The notes beneath the pieces were generated by a model that saw only the letters and a program-made list of their open reading frames with translations, had not been told where the DNA came from and did no database searches. From NCBI GenBank assembly GCA_026874595.1, contig CM049322.1, forward strand, positions 40,294,840 to 40,358,839: 64,000 nucleotides of DNA, written 5' to 3'. Origin of the DNA: Sipunculus nudus (Eukaryota; Annelida; Sipuncula; Golfingiida; Sipunculidae). The translations under genes were made by a program, and so were the position numbers. Shown in pieces: positions 48,548 through 57,100 of this stretch. Every line of letters begins with the position of its first letter. Position 1 is the stretch's first letter.

Positions 48548-50875
48548 TAATTTTCCAGTTGCTTGCTTAAAAGAAGAGAGAAATCAACGCCAACATTTCA
48601 ATCAATCATTTTATTTAGATCACATATACAGATTGCTGCTAAATTTTTAGAGCTCTGACGAAGGCTACAGGGGTAGCTGAAATTTAGTACCAATCTGTAT
48701 ATATGAGATAAATAATATGATTGATTGAAATGATGGCGTTGATGTCTCTCTTCTTTTTATTTTCATTGAATATATATGTATATATATCGCGCATTTGCCA
48801 GGTAAATTTTAGGGCTTTAGAAATAAGAATATGATACCTTCTGCATTCGGAAATAGTTCCAAAGACTTGTGAATGTCATGGATAATGATTGAAATTCAGC
48901 GTCTCCTGTGACTTGGAGCAGGTAATTATCAAAGTCATTTTGTCTATCTAGACAGATAACAAAGGAACAAATATCAACCATAGACAATTGAGTTGAGAGG
49001 TTTTACCTCTGGTATTCATGAATTTTTTTAATTTGCTTGTCGTCTTCTTTTTATTCATTATTTTGCCTTGCTGTTTTTTTGCTTATTTAATCCCTGTTTC
49101 GATTTTGTCTTCGTTTCTGTTTAAAAAAATGAATATGGCACGATTATGTCAGTCTCTTAAACTGTCCCAAGTGAAACTCAACTTTTACCTGCCTTTCACC
49201 TTAAGGTATGTAAAAATACAAACTAAAAGCAAAGTTTGCCCAGGTTAAGATAGATCAGGCTTTGTGTCTTAAATTTTTTGTTTGTTTATAAAATACATTA
49301 TGAATTAGGATAATTTTCATGCATTTGAAAATTATTGAATCAAGAAAAAATTAGTACCGAAATTATGAAAAACATGAATCCAAGAGACACACAGACATAC
49401 CGTAAGACTCGGACGTTTCAGAATCTGTAAACTCATCCCAGCCCTCGTTTTGGCCACGTCTGGACGTAAAGATAAACTATCGCGGCGCCTTCAGTTGTCT
49501 CAAACCTTCCAGCCAGACACATTTTAGTCTAATAATAATTTGATAAAAGTGTCCTTGTTTTTAGAAACATACAAACCATTCCGTGCAATTCTCAATAAAA
49601 AAAGAATGAAAATGAGTATTTGCGATTGCAGATTACAGGAGTGATAGGATGATCTTTATAATAATATTCATGAGTGAAGTTAATTTGTTTAGCCTATACT
49701 ATGATTTGAATGTTCGCAAATTTATTTACTGACGTGAAAATAATACATTTGATAACACTGAAATTATTGTTGGTTCTTACCAGAAAAGAATGATTTTGTT
49801 TGATCAAGTTGATCATGACTAGTGCGGATATTTGTGGTAAGAACTTCGGGATGGGGTGCCAGCTCGCCCCAAAGTACCGCGAACCCGCAACGGTGTTAAA
49901 ATGGTACGAACGCATCGTCCTAACTATTACACTACCATGCTCCATGTTAACAGACCACTTGTCCATATATTTAAATGAATTGCCCTTCGGCCTTTTTACA
50001 GATCGCCCAGTCTGAAAGAAATTCCCGTCCACGCCACCCCGAGATACACAGATGTTTCGTAGGGGCTTAGCTTTTCGGAATCTGTAAACCCATCCCGCTG
50101 CTCATTTGGCCTCGTCTGGACGGCCAGATGAACATGGATTACCAAAAACCCCATCTCGACGCTTTCGTCTGTCTCGAAACATCAGGTAATGACGTATAAA
50201 TTGGAAATTTCCGCTTGGTGGATTGTAATGTTCAAGTGAAAGGATGGCGGTTTTCTCTCAAACCGAAAGAGGCAATAATCTGGTCTGGTGGATTTGTCGG
50301 TGGGAATGAAACCTTCCGATTACTGCCCCGTGCTGGCTGAATTGCCCACTTCCTCCCTGAATACTTATAGTTTACCACAGTCGAGCTCCCATAGACGTTC
50401 TTTTTATCTTTCCCTTGAGCTGCTATTTGCCAAACACAGGAAAACCATTTACAGCCGTTGAACCCCATTAACATACTTTACGTTTAAAAACTTGCAACTA
50501 CTTGCGACACGCCAGCACCAGAACAATCTTCGTCGGCAGTTGAGCAAACTTATAAAAACGTTAAAGGGGCGACATTTTTTTCTGGTGAACCTTTTAATTG
50601 TTGGAAAAACAAAGGATTTTTTTTTTATCATAAACCAAGAACGGTTGCAGACATCTTTTGAAAGAGTTAAGTCAAACTTATATATATAGCGGCAGTGGCA
50701 AAATGGCTATATTACTTCAATAACCTTGAGACATTCTTAGTTAAACAAGTTTAGAGCTGAAAAAAATGAACTTCTTAAGAAGTAAAATAAATCATTAACT
50801 ATTGATGTGAAAGTTTTACTCACCAGTGGGAATAAAGATAAACAAAATGGGCACCAGCAACAGGAAAAGGTCCAT
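19891..50875 (-). CDS. nAChR-like Cys-loop ligand-gated ion channel subunit (six coding exons, whole gene span)
   Basis: Predicted pentameric neurotransmitter-gated channel subunit of the plasma membrane. I join six coding exons: 50875-50824, 24658-24510, 24130-24086, 22382-22276, 21796-21264 and 20480-19891. All junctions are GT-AG and all phases match, giving 1,476 nt and 491 aa. Order of parts: signal peptide (1-17), extracellular domain with the 13-residue Cys-loop (C151-C165), vicinal cysteines C215-C216, M1 (~236-258), M2 (~262-283), M3 (~300-320), a long cytoplasmic loop, the amphipathic DWKRVAEVFDRLFFWI segment and M4 (~462-479). N-glycosylation sequons lie at N136 and N180. Length and order are normal for nAChR subunits. 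Odd points: the loop A Tyr, loop D Trp and loop C Tyr positions are replaced, M2 has R at 12' and Q at -1', and intron 1 is 26 kb. The CC pair resembles alpha subunits, but an acetylcholine ligand is not assured. Confidence 0.9.
21264..21796 (-). CDS. nAChR-like gene, coding exon 5 (Cys-loop, loops B and C, M1, M2)
   Basis: 533 nt. It holds the Cys-loop CPIDITFYPFDEQKC (C151-C165), loop B FGAWSYY (W172), loop C FSFLCCPDQRF (C215-C216), M1 from about 236 and M2 starting GQKVHIGVAALLSF. The donor CTTG|gtaagt is strong. I place the acceptor at gccag|GGCCG because it restores phase 2 and gives the join FAVING-AEGIMGDYSQ. The pyrimidine tract there is weak, so this edge is the least certain in the gene. 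An open frame continues past it to about 21870 and then meets a TGA. Confidence 0.88.
22276..22382 (-). CDS. nAChR-like gene, coding exon 4 (loop A region)
   Basis: 107 nt, phase 0 in and phase 2 out (the vertebrate counterpart is about 110 nt). It encodes EWQDERLTWDTEIFKLHEIV and then VDGRHIWKPEFAVING, matching the family pattern WxDxxLxW...IWxPDxxLYN. A strong pyrimidine tract and ttatag precede GAATGG; the donor is AATGG|gtacac. The loop A tyrosine position (residue 116) is Ile. Confidence 0.88.
22383..24085 (-). other. intron 3 of the nAChR-like gene
   Basis: 1.7 kb of AT-rich sequence. It contains a partial tandem duplication of about 110 bp (around 22510-22670, both copies with 'gggcaatgggg' and 'acgtaata') and a C-run at 23436. 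I see nothing coding. Confidence 0.6.
24086..24130 (-). CDS. nAChR-like gene, coding exon 3 (45 nt, loop D)
   Basis: Exactly 45 nt, phase 0 on both sides, encoding NVRNQVLTTTGMLIL. This is the conserved 45-nt exon of nAChR genes; the family form is roughly DxxNQVLTTNxWLxx. Acceptor ttttcag|AATG, donor TTTTG|gtaagt. The loop D tryptophan expected at residue 79 is methionine here. Confidence 0.88.
24510..24658 (-). CDS. nAChR-like gene, coding exon 2 (N-terminal helix and first strands)
   Basis: 149 nt, phase 1 in and phase 0 out. It encodes the N-terminal helix and beta strands, with SEEERLLDHLFKNYHPSARP followed by VNVKLSFSLLQIQDL, a close match to the start of mature nAChR subunits (xxERLLxxLFxxYxxxxRPV, then VxxxLxLxQIxDL). 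The acceptor is atttcag|GTGG and the donor is GACTTG|gtatgt. The size is close to exon 2 of vertebrate nAChR genes. The acceptor and the first exon bases belong to a 70-bp tandem repeat that continues upstream to about 24930. Confidence 0.9.
24651..24930 (-). repeat. 70-bp tandem repeat copying the exon 2 splice acceptor (about four units)
   Basis: The motif 'ccacctgaaat' and variants recur at 24655, 24725, 24795 and 24865, a constant 70-bp step. Read on the minus strand, each unit carries a 3' splice site, the first bases of exon 2 and then GGCGGAGgtat, a possible donor. Units 24705-24728 and 24775-24798 are complete 24-nt microexon-like pieces in the right phase without stops. The unit ending at 24868 has lost its AG. 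Confidence 0.8.
24933..24999 (+). repeat. (AT)n microsatellite between the 70-bp repeat and a SINE
   Basis: About 65 bp of AT with one C interruption, in intron 1 just upstream of the exon 2 repeat. Confidence 0.95.
25005..25416 (-). mobile_element. tRNA-derived SINE, family 2, near full length
   Basis: Head with A-box TGGCTCTGGGGTAGAGC and B-box GAGTTCAAATCTC on the minus strand, body and tail as in 11700-12108. It lies in intron 1 just upstream of exon 2 and follows an (AT)n run. Confidence 0.75.
25420..29059. other. intron 1, no clear feature
   Basis: AT-rich. There is a C-run near 26776 and a stretch around 27660-27870 with repeated 'ggtaaatgat/ acataataaggg' words of about 30 bp. A minus-strand frame at 25811-26071 has no recognised homology. 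Confidence 0.4.
29060..30765 (+). pseudogene. degenerate non-LTR retrotransposon (LINE, jockey-like) 3' part
   Basis: A broken reverse transcriptase can be read across frames: PISIIGHIPKILESF, FMDIRKGFDSLNHSIL (motif A with the Asp), GTPQGTILGPVLS (motif B), then INADDISIYTSSDS (motif C, with the usual YADD Tyr as Asn). C-terminal thumb-like sequence (LGIIIDTNLTWREHI) follows. Many stops and frameshifts are present, so it is dead. The 3' end lies near 'aataaaaccatctcaat' at about 30750. Confidence 0.8.
30800..31055 (-). mobile_element. tRNA-derived SINE, family 2, degraded
   Basis: The tail 'ccatttcggttcaggac', body 'agcatgtagagcgctcac' and a decayed head around 31000-31045 match family 2. 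It lies directly after the LINE relic. Confidence 0.6.
31284..31385. repeat. 15-bp perfect inverted repeat with 72-bp spacer
   Basis: 'atcgggataacatcg' (31284-31298) is mirrored by 'cgatgttatcccgat' (31371-31385). It could be a small MITE core or a hairpin. Confidence 0.6.
31386..32888. other. intron 1, no clear feature
   Basis: A C-run at about 31600 and a G-run at 32580 are the only notable marks. Confidence 0.4.
32897..34217. mobile_element. non-autonomous hAT-like DNA transposon
   Basis: The flanks carry an exact 8-bp (or 9-bp) direct repeat: atacacac at 32889-32896 and 34218-34225. Ends are imperfect inverted repeats (TAGAGCCCGGCGCGGG left; right end reversed AAGAGACCTGCGTGGG). C-rich subterminal repeats of the CCGCCCCGC kind occur at 32927-33140 and 34083-34190. 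The 8-bp duplication and subterminal arrays fit the hAT superfamily. No transposase is visible; the middle holds AT-rich DNA and a short tandem duplication around 33870-33975. Confidence 0.7.
34690..34975 (+). repeat. second copy of the CCTCCGCC-type dispersed repeat
   Basis: It shares 'tagtcacttatgcacgag', 'aataagtgaatg' and the end motif 'ggcggagg' with 16285-16550. Confidence 0.45.
35532..35570 (+). repeat. (AT)n microsatellite
   Basis: About 39 bp of pure AT. Confidence 0.95.
36540..36615 (-). mobile_element. possible SINE family 2 tail fragment
   Basis: 'gacgtaaccgcctcatattt' with 'atctacgtata' resembles the inverted family 2 tail, but too little is left to be sure. Confidence 0.3.
38410..38680 (+). 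mobile_element. tRNA-derived SINE, family 2, 5'-truncated, plus strand
   Basis: It contains 'aaagccgggag', 'gtatgacccagcaatgagg', 'gaattctgcag' and ends 'ggaggcggttaact', all in family 2 order on the plus strand. Confidence 0.6.
38681..42419. other. intron 1, no clear feature
   Basis: I see no coding region, SINE head or terminal repeats here. Confidence 0.4.
42420..42690 (-). mobile_element. tRNA-derived SINE, family 2, degraded
   Basis: The tail-side 'acatctacagagttcaattt', body 'cagagcgctta' and head remnant 'gtgctctatccctggtta' match family 2 in minus orientation. The B-box is eroded. Confidence 0.55.
43052..43825 (+). mobile_element. solo LTR, diverged copy of the 10.6 kb LTR
   Basis: It begins TGTTACAGG and ends CCGTAACA. 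It shares long matches with 10624-11440, including 'gttaacaaaaaaaacactga' and 'attcattcccctagacattt'. It has a TATATAAAG box about 43303. No internal retroelement genes flank it, and I see no clear target duplication. Confidence 0.65.
43826..48489. other. intron 1, mostly featureless outside the 45.4 kb element
   Basis: AT-rich DNA flanking the pearl-like element at 45420-45775. The open frames here do not resemble proteins. Confidence 0.4.
45420..45775 (+). mobile_element. pearl/helentron-like non-autonomous element with (CGACGA)n
   Basis: It begins near 'ggatatatggacaaaaggag', contains 'gaaggtcaaggtcacagg', a short gacgac/gccgac tract at about 45703-45722 and a 3' hairpin-like end 'tatgtctcc...gggagatata'. 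This arrangement recurs in mollusc interspersed repeats; family naming is by resemblance only. Confidence 0.4.
48490..48545 (+). repeat. (AT)n microsatellite beside the hammerhead-like hairpin
   Basis: About 55 bp of AT. Confidence 0.95.
48571..48755 (+). mobile_element. inverted-repeat hairpin element with hammerhead-like core
   Basis: Two ~65-bp arms (48571-48635 and 48691-48755) are inverted copies, starting 'aagaagagagaaatcaacgc' and ending in its mirror 'gcgttgatgtctctcttctt'. The loop contains the hammerhead-like core. (AT)n runs flank both sides. Confidence 0.7.
48636..48690 (+). ncRNA. hammerhead ribozyme-like motif
   Basis: Core order as in hammerhead ribozymes: CTGACGA (48655-48661), a stem ggctac/gtagct with loop aggg (48663-48678), then GAAA (48679-48682). 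The outer strands gctaaattt and aaatttagt pair as a third helix. One extra A lies between CTGACGA and the stem, and the remaining stem is very short. Activity and exact type are therefore uncertain. Confidence 0.45.
49380..50200. repeat. pair of diverged direct repeats ~650 bp apart
   Basis: 49380-49530 and 50035-50190 share 'tcagaatctgtaaac/tcggaatctgtaaac', 'cgtctggacg' and 'gtctcaaac/gtctcgaaac' in the same order. They lie at the 3' side of exon 1. Confidence 0.5.
50824..50875 (-). CDS. nAChR-like gene, coding exon 1 (signal peptide)
   Basis: The exon encodes MDLFLLLVPILFIFIPT plus the first base of a Gly codon. This is a typical short hydrophobic secretion signal. The ATG at 50875-50873 is chosen because it is the first in frame after TAA and TGA stops in the upstream exon sequence. 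The exon ends ACTG|gtgagt, a strong donor in phase 1, which matches the phase-1 acceptor of exon 2 some 26 kb away. The link rests on phase, signal-peptide character and strand; an extra small exon inside the 26 kb intron cannot be excluded. Confidence 0.75.
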
Positions 50876-50962
50876 TCTGAGTGGGAAACGGCAGACTCCT
50901 GCCGCTGACGTCGTGTGTCCTCACGTTACTGTAGCCGCTGTTTAGTCACCCGAAAAGGAGAC
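50876..50962 (-). other. 5' untranslated part of exon 1 with an upstream splice acceptor
   Basis: Read on the minus strand, an AT/T-rich stretch ending in ttcag lies directly before 50962 and looks like a 3' splice site. The 87 nt between it and the ATG contain in-frame TAA and TGA stops, so they are untranslated. A further non-coding first exon and the promoter would therefore lie at higher coordinates (beyond 50.97 kb). I could not place them. Confidence 0.5.
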
Positions 50963-51049
50963 CTGAAATTATAATAAACTAATTATAAAATAATGAATCA
51001 CATATCTTTGACAACGAATAGACACACATATTTAGTATACGTATGAGAA

Positions 51050-51245
51050 AAATCTCATGCGCACAAGAAAAAATCCTCTCCACATGCACAAAAGAAAAAA
51101 ATCCTGTCAGCACACGCACAAGAATAATCCTATTCTCAAGAGTAAAAATGCCGCTTGCGTACGAAAAATAAAATCCTTTCCGCATGCACTAAGAAAAAAT
51201 TCTATCCTCATGTGTACGAGAAAACTAAATCCTATCCCCATACAA
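51050..51245 (+). repeat. degenerate ~33-bp minisatellite upstream of exon 1
   Basis: About six loose units of the form 'catgcacaagaaaaaatcct' and variants. Each ends in 'atccta/tatcc' and restarts with a gcatgc/cacgc-like motif. Confidence 0.6.
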
Positions 51246-52094
51246 GGAAATTTTTGTATCATTAAGTGTCATAATTTGCAAATTTTCGCCCTTATATCCT
51301 TCAAATCCAGCCGCATATTTTCCAGGAAATAATATTTGAACACGACAACAAGAGCTCTCACCATCAAAGAAAGAACTCACGAAATATCATTTCAAAATAA
51401 AGCCCAGAACGGCAATGGGACAATGCTTTATATATGGACGACGGTGGACTGTTTTAACAATTGAGACTCCTCAGGGTACAGAATTTAATTAGAGACGATT
51501 ACCATTCATTCTATTTACCTGTGGTATGTCTGGCTCAAAACTATGCATGTACTCGATTAATGTTATAAGAACATGTAACTACTCACGGGGATTAAACTTG
51601 ATTACATAGACACAGGAGACGAAGCAATTGGATTGGAAATGCAAATTCAAGTGGCCTTTCTAGTGTGTCCTTGACGTGCCCTTAGAGGACGCGAAGGAGC
51701 TGTCCAACAAAAGTTTCAGCAATCGGTAGTTGTTCCCATATGATGATATAAAAGTTGTCAATTGTCCGAAGGGGGGAGGGGGGCATGAAAAGAAAATCCT
51801 AAGTTATTTTTTTGTTGTTTTGGAAGGAAAGGAAGAATGGTCATATCTTGAATACGACAGAATATATCGGATATTAAACAGAAATATGACCGCGTGAATA
51901 TTTGACTATATTGGTGATATCATCACAGAGATGTTGGCGATAAAGTTTACTACCTCATCGAAACAGAATAGGAAATTGAAATATAAACTTTCACATACGG
52001 CTATATATGTTTTTTTATTATTATATCTTAATAGATCAAAATAAATAAAGCAATTTAAAGTAAGTAAATCTCAGCCGAGGGGGGGGGGGTATTT

Positions 52095-52330
52095 ATAACG
52101 GTCGGCCCGCGCCCAGGATGAGCGCTCTGCAGGCTTAACGGGGAGTCTGTGCCCAACAGTCATGTTTCACGCACAAGCGAGTGGGCCTTTCGGGAGTTTC
52201 TCGGTATTATGACCCAGCAATGGGGATGACACACGCCCAGGACCCGTGGTACACCGAGCCTGTTTGACACCAGGGTTATTGCATGTAAGCCCCTGTCACG
52301 TAGTACGAAATCGGAATGGAACTCTGCAGA

Positions 52331-52375
<45 letters not shown>

Positions 52376-52400
52376 TTAGTTAAGCAAAACATTAATAAAT
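52095..52400 (+). mobile_element. tRNA-derived SINE, family 2, head-truncated, with (AT)n tail
   Basis: It starts at 'ggtcggcccgcgcccagg', contains 'gagcgctctgcaggcttaac' and 'gacccagcaatggggatg', and ends after 'actctgcagatgtacatata' with an (AT)n run at 52335-52374. The tRNA head is missing; a G-run precedes it. Confidence 0.6.
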
Positions 52401-54045
52401 ACAGACGTTTACCTCAACAGACAAAAAATACTTATTTTTATTTTCCTCATCTTCATTTGAGGTACAGGGCAATCAATCAGCAGATGTAACGCAGAATGGT
52501 TCGTATTCAGAGAAAGGAAGTCCATTAGACTTTTACATGATGACACAGAATTGTGATAGAAACAATGCATTATTTTATTAGGTTCAAGTATTGAACAAAG
52601 ATTCAAACGAGTACGGGATATCTACGCTACTACGAAGAATAGTGTATCCAAGCATTTGCGTTGAAAGCATGGAGTAAAATAGCACTTAAATAGGGCCGTT
52701 ATAGAATTAAGCTGGACTATTTTTCTATTGTATATCCTTTCCCTTCACTTCTAGTATGAAAATCACACAGCTAGTATGAGTTAACTATAGTCAGTGTTGG
52801 TCCTTATAGCCATATGCTATCAAAAAGTTATTTTGTGAGATAAAGGGGTGTTGACATTTAGAGATAACGGATGATGACATTAAGAGATAAGGATGCCTAG
52901 ACATAAGACATGGAGGCATTTAAAGACACATAATTCTGTCATGTATAGAACATTTCGCTTCATTATACAAAGGTGAATATGTGTGAAACGTCATATTATT
53001 CAATGTCACCACAACCGTCGAGGATATTGCAATAACATAAAAAGATGTTCCTGCAGTCATCTGCCTATTGATCAACCATCGGTTATAATACTGAAGGTTA
53101 TTCTAGGGGAAAACTAAGCCGTTTGTAAGATTACGTCAAACAAATCACATCAGAAAAAAATCTCTATTCATGTGACATTAAGATGGCAGCATAGCACAGG
53201 AGCATTCAATAACTGATTCAAAAGCAAACAACAAAGAAGCAATTTGGTCAACAAAGAACGTTTTTGAGTAAAAATTCACTGTATGTCAATAGTTCGTCGA
53301 TCATCCGTCCAAAAATGGCGACCTTTATTGACCCCACAGAAGACAGGCATCCTGGCATGGCGTTTGATCACGTGACAACAGAGACAAAGTCAAGTCTTGG
53401 AAAAAAAAACTTTTCACATCTTCTTAGGAATCTAAATTGGTCTGAATCATGTGTTCGATATGAGGTTTAATGAAGAAACCGACCCGGAAATATGCTAAGC
53501 TGCCCAGATCTTTAAGAAGAAAGCATCTACACGTTTCGGATCACTAATTATAAGTTTAAAGTGAATTTCCTGCTCGAATCTGAATTTTTCCAAAATTAAT
53601 TAATTTTCAAAGGCCTTGGAAGCCAGGAAACGAATTAATCTTAAAGGCGACTTTTTATTATAACTATAAATAAGTCTTTCACTATTAGATTATCATTTTC
53701 TTAACACATTACCTAATTTTATACATTATTCGGCAATGAGAAGACGTGCAAACCACAAGCTCAATGTCAGTTGGGTTGGATAAAACATGAAATAATGGCT
53801 GTATATTGTAATCAATAATTTACATCACACACCATTTTTAAGATTGGTATGTTTTAATATACGTGAGGTATTCAATAATGGTTCAGAGGACACTGATCTC
53901 GCAAGCCAGATGTTAGCATCCTACACACAATGCAAACTATGACCGATATTAACAAGGATGGTTCATGGACATAACTGTACAAGTATTATATGCAAAACGT
54001 GTAACGAAGTGAACTGAATTGTTTCTAATCAGCTTATCGATGTAC

Positions 54046-54048
<3 letters not shown>

Positions 54049-54097
<49 letters not shown>

Positions 54098-54121
54098 GAG
54101 AGAGACAGACAGAGAGAGAGA
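54049..54121 (+). repeat. (GA)n microsatellite
   Basis: About 73 bp of GA with a few 'cagaca' interruptions. Confidence 0.95.
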
Positions 54122-57100
54122 GTATCCTTCTTGCAGCATCTATATTATTTTTAGAGCTGTCTGTTTGCCCAAACCAGCTAAACCGAACCATATTCTATGC
54201 TCGAAAGTCCATGGGTTTTATAATAACACCGCGGTACTTATTTTCGGACAAAACGATGTACACATTCCCAAAATCATTATCTGGATCGGGAGAGATACAA
54301 TACTTATACTGAACTCTTCCATACTTCTCCGAAATTTCATTTAAAATTAAACGTGGCTTTATGTTAAATCCATTATATAAAGAACTATAATCAGGCTTAC
54401 AAATTCAAACATAGACTGACAGATTATGTAGCGCACTAACTTCCAAATAACCTTCCTCATATAGACATTAATTCTGTTAGATTAAATCAGCTCATCATAA
54501 AGTTTATTTCTTTATAGTTTCTTTCATATGGCCACCTTTGATATGTGTGAATAATTGAGTAAACAACAGACAACCTCACCGTTGGCGCACTTGCGTCATA
54601 TTAACTTGCCAAGTCACGTAGTCACATCTGAATTATTCTTCCTCAAATCAGAACCGCTCTGGCTCAACTCGACAGCGTCGACAAGTTTACATTAAGTCTG
54701 CTAGTTTATGACTGTTTTGGAGCCGGATCGTAATCCCAAAGGTATTCATGATCTCCCTGGATTGAAAAGTATCAAAACGAGGCCAGGTTGTGTGCGGAAC
54801 AAGTAAGGTGTAGCTATTTAAAATTAGCCCCGTTCCAGATTATACCCCCGGTAATCTGATAGATCGTTTTAGATTCCCCCCCCCCTCCGGAAAAGCCTGA
54901 TCCTAATTTTAGATTTCCCCTCCCTATCAGATTAATCCCTACTAATTAACATAAAACTTATTTCTTTTTGGTTTTAACGTATGATATTGTAACCGAATAA
55001 ACCAAGAGGAAAATAAAAGATTCAAAGCTAAAAGCAATATCTTAATTAAAGAAAAAGTCCCTTAATATTAAATTATTTTTAATTACATCAATATTGACTG
55101 ATACAATTAACCTTACGCATTATCTTTAAACCAACTAATTTAAATGTTCAACCTAATTTGAGAAACGCTGAAGAGAAAAATCAAAAGTTATACTGCAAAT
55201 AACGAACGAACAAAAAAGGTTGTCAGGGCTCAAGCCGACTACATAATACATAAATAACATACTGAATAGATAATCTGTTACCATTGGAGGTCAAATGAAT
55301 TCGACTTCATTCTTCCAACATCGGTTTTTTCAATAGATATAAAGCTATCGGGGGTTATCTGTAGAGGGGGAGATCTAAAACCGCTGCACGGGGACAAGCT
55401 CGGAAAGACACCCAAGTTACGTTAACTTTATGACAATACCACCTCAGGACGGCATATGGATTACCACACACCAATGGTTTCCGAGGTGCCCCAGTGATAA
55501 CCCGCATCATCTTTCAATCATATTTAACATCAGCTTAAACATTAGCGAAGAAATTTAACACAGAAAACCGGATTTTGTTCAACAAAAAAAAAATAAACCG
55601 TAACAAATTTTACTCCGCAGATGATTATATGCTGAATTGCAATGGTAAAATTTTCGTTTCCTGTTTTGAACGTTCCATAAAAGAACATGACTTTCCTGCT
55701 TTAATCGCATCATCCCCGTGTCCTTTACAACACTTTTTCCTACTGCAAAACCGCCTTTTCGCAAGTCCGGTTTATCATGCGACCAGAATTGTCTGTCGAA
55801 GCGGCGGTTTTTTGTTTTTCATCTTCAGAAGCATCATTCATTATATATTTGAAAATGTGTTATTTTTTCGGCAGGTTTTGAAAACAGGTTTTTGCCTGAC
55901 ATTCTAATCCCAGAAGAAAAATACTTAATATGCCTGGCATTCTTGAATATGCTTGTATTTCTTGGTTTCCTTGAAAACCTCCCTTGTTGCTTGAAAACCT
56001 CCAATTTTGCATGCCATGATTATCAATCTAAAATAATGAATCTATATTTAGAGAAATACATTATTAGAGATACGTCGTGGGATATACGAAAACGTCATAA
56101 ATGGAGAGAAATAAAAAGCAGTGGAGACATACGTTAAACGAATTATGCTTTCGGAGAATCAGCAGTCTGTACAGTGCTTATAACAAAAAACACATGCCCT
56201 TTTCTCGAGATTGGAAAGTAACTTCATAAGTTTTATTACAGTTACAGTTTCTTTCTTTTCTTTACCAATAAAATATATCACTGAATCTGTTCAGAGACGG
56301 CGGGGAAAGATATAAAAACCGATTAAGCACACAAGCATTGAACCGATTGTGAGATGACTTATTTCTTATATCTGATGAGAGGGATATATGGATTAAGATA
56401 CTATTTTAGGTTAAAAGTGTGCTCGTTTATATTTAAGATTTAAATAAATATTCAACTTAATTAAAATAATAAGTAACCTATTATTTAAAAAATAAAAACA
56501 TGGATAGAGTCAGACCCGGAGAAAGAAATAACAAAAATCCATGAAATATCGCCATTGAAATTATCAGCATATACCTTAATTACCGGTAAATATTAAAAGA
56601 TGAGGGCTGTGTTAATGTTTTTCATGATATACGGTTGCAAACTTCCGTGACATAAGGATTAAGATGGCAGCTTACCGGGGTGAAACAGAAGGCAGCTATT
56701 TCATCATCAGGACCCCTCAGAGGACTGCATGAGACAATATAACCGATGCAGTTCTGAGTCCGCAGACAACGTAGCCAGAGGCACTAGTGACAAAGGGCGC
56801 ATCCGTCTGGCGAGCCTGACATAAAGAATTATTTTCATAAACCCAAGAGAATGGAACGGTCTACTGGTATTAATGCGAACCGGCATGTGTCCGACTCCCG
56901 ACCCACACCACATGGCCCCTGTGTCAAGAAAGCGCCCCCTGGGGGACTCCAGCTGCGACACTTTAGCTACAAAGCGCCTAATCACGTGACACCACGTGAC
57001 TATGGATCCCATGACAGACATGATAAAGAGTGACTAGTTGGATCTTCTTTTCCAATGATGTCCGGGATTTTAGGACATTTTAGGTTCATTTTTATTCCGT

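Larger units (their letters stand above)
24659..50823 (-). other. intron 1 of the nAChR-like gene (26 kb)
   Basis: The intron runs from gtgagt at 50823 to the cag before 24658. It carries most of the mobile-element content of the window: SINEs, a LINE relic, a hAT-like element, a solo LTR, a pearl-like element and a hammerhead-like hairpin. I saw no further exon with receptor homology in it. Confidence 0.7.

Noticed and set aside
56690-57030. 104-aa minus-strand frame in a less AT-rich patch
   Set aside because: No recognisable motif, a competing frame on the other strand, and no splice or promoter context.
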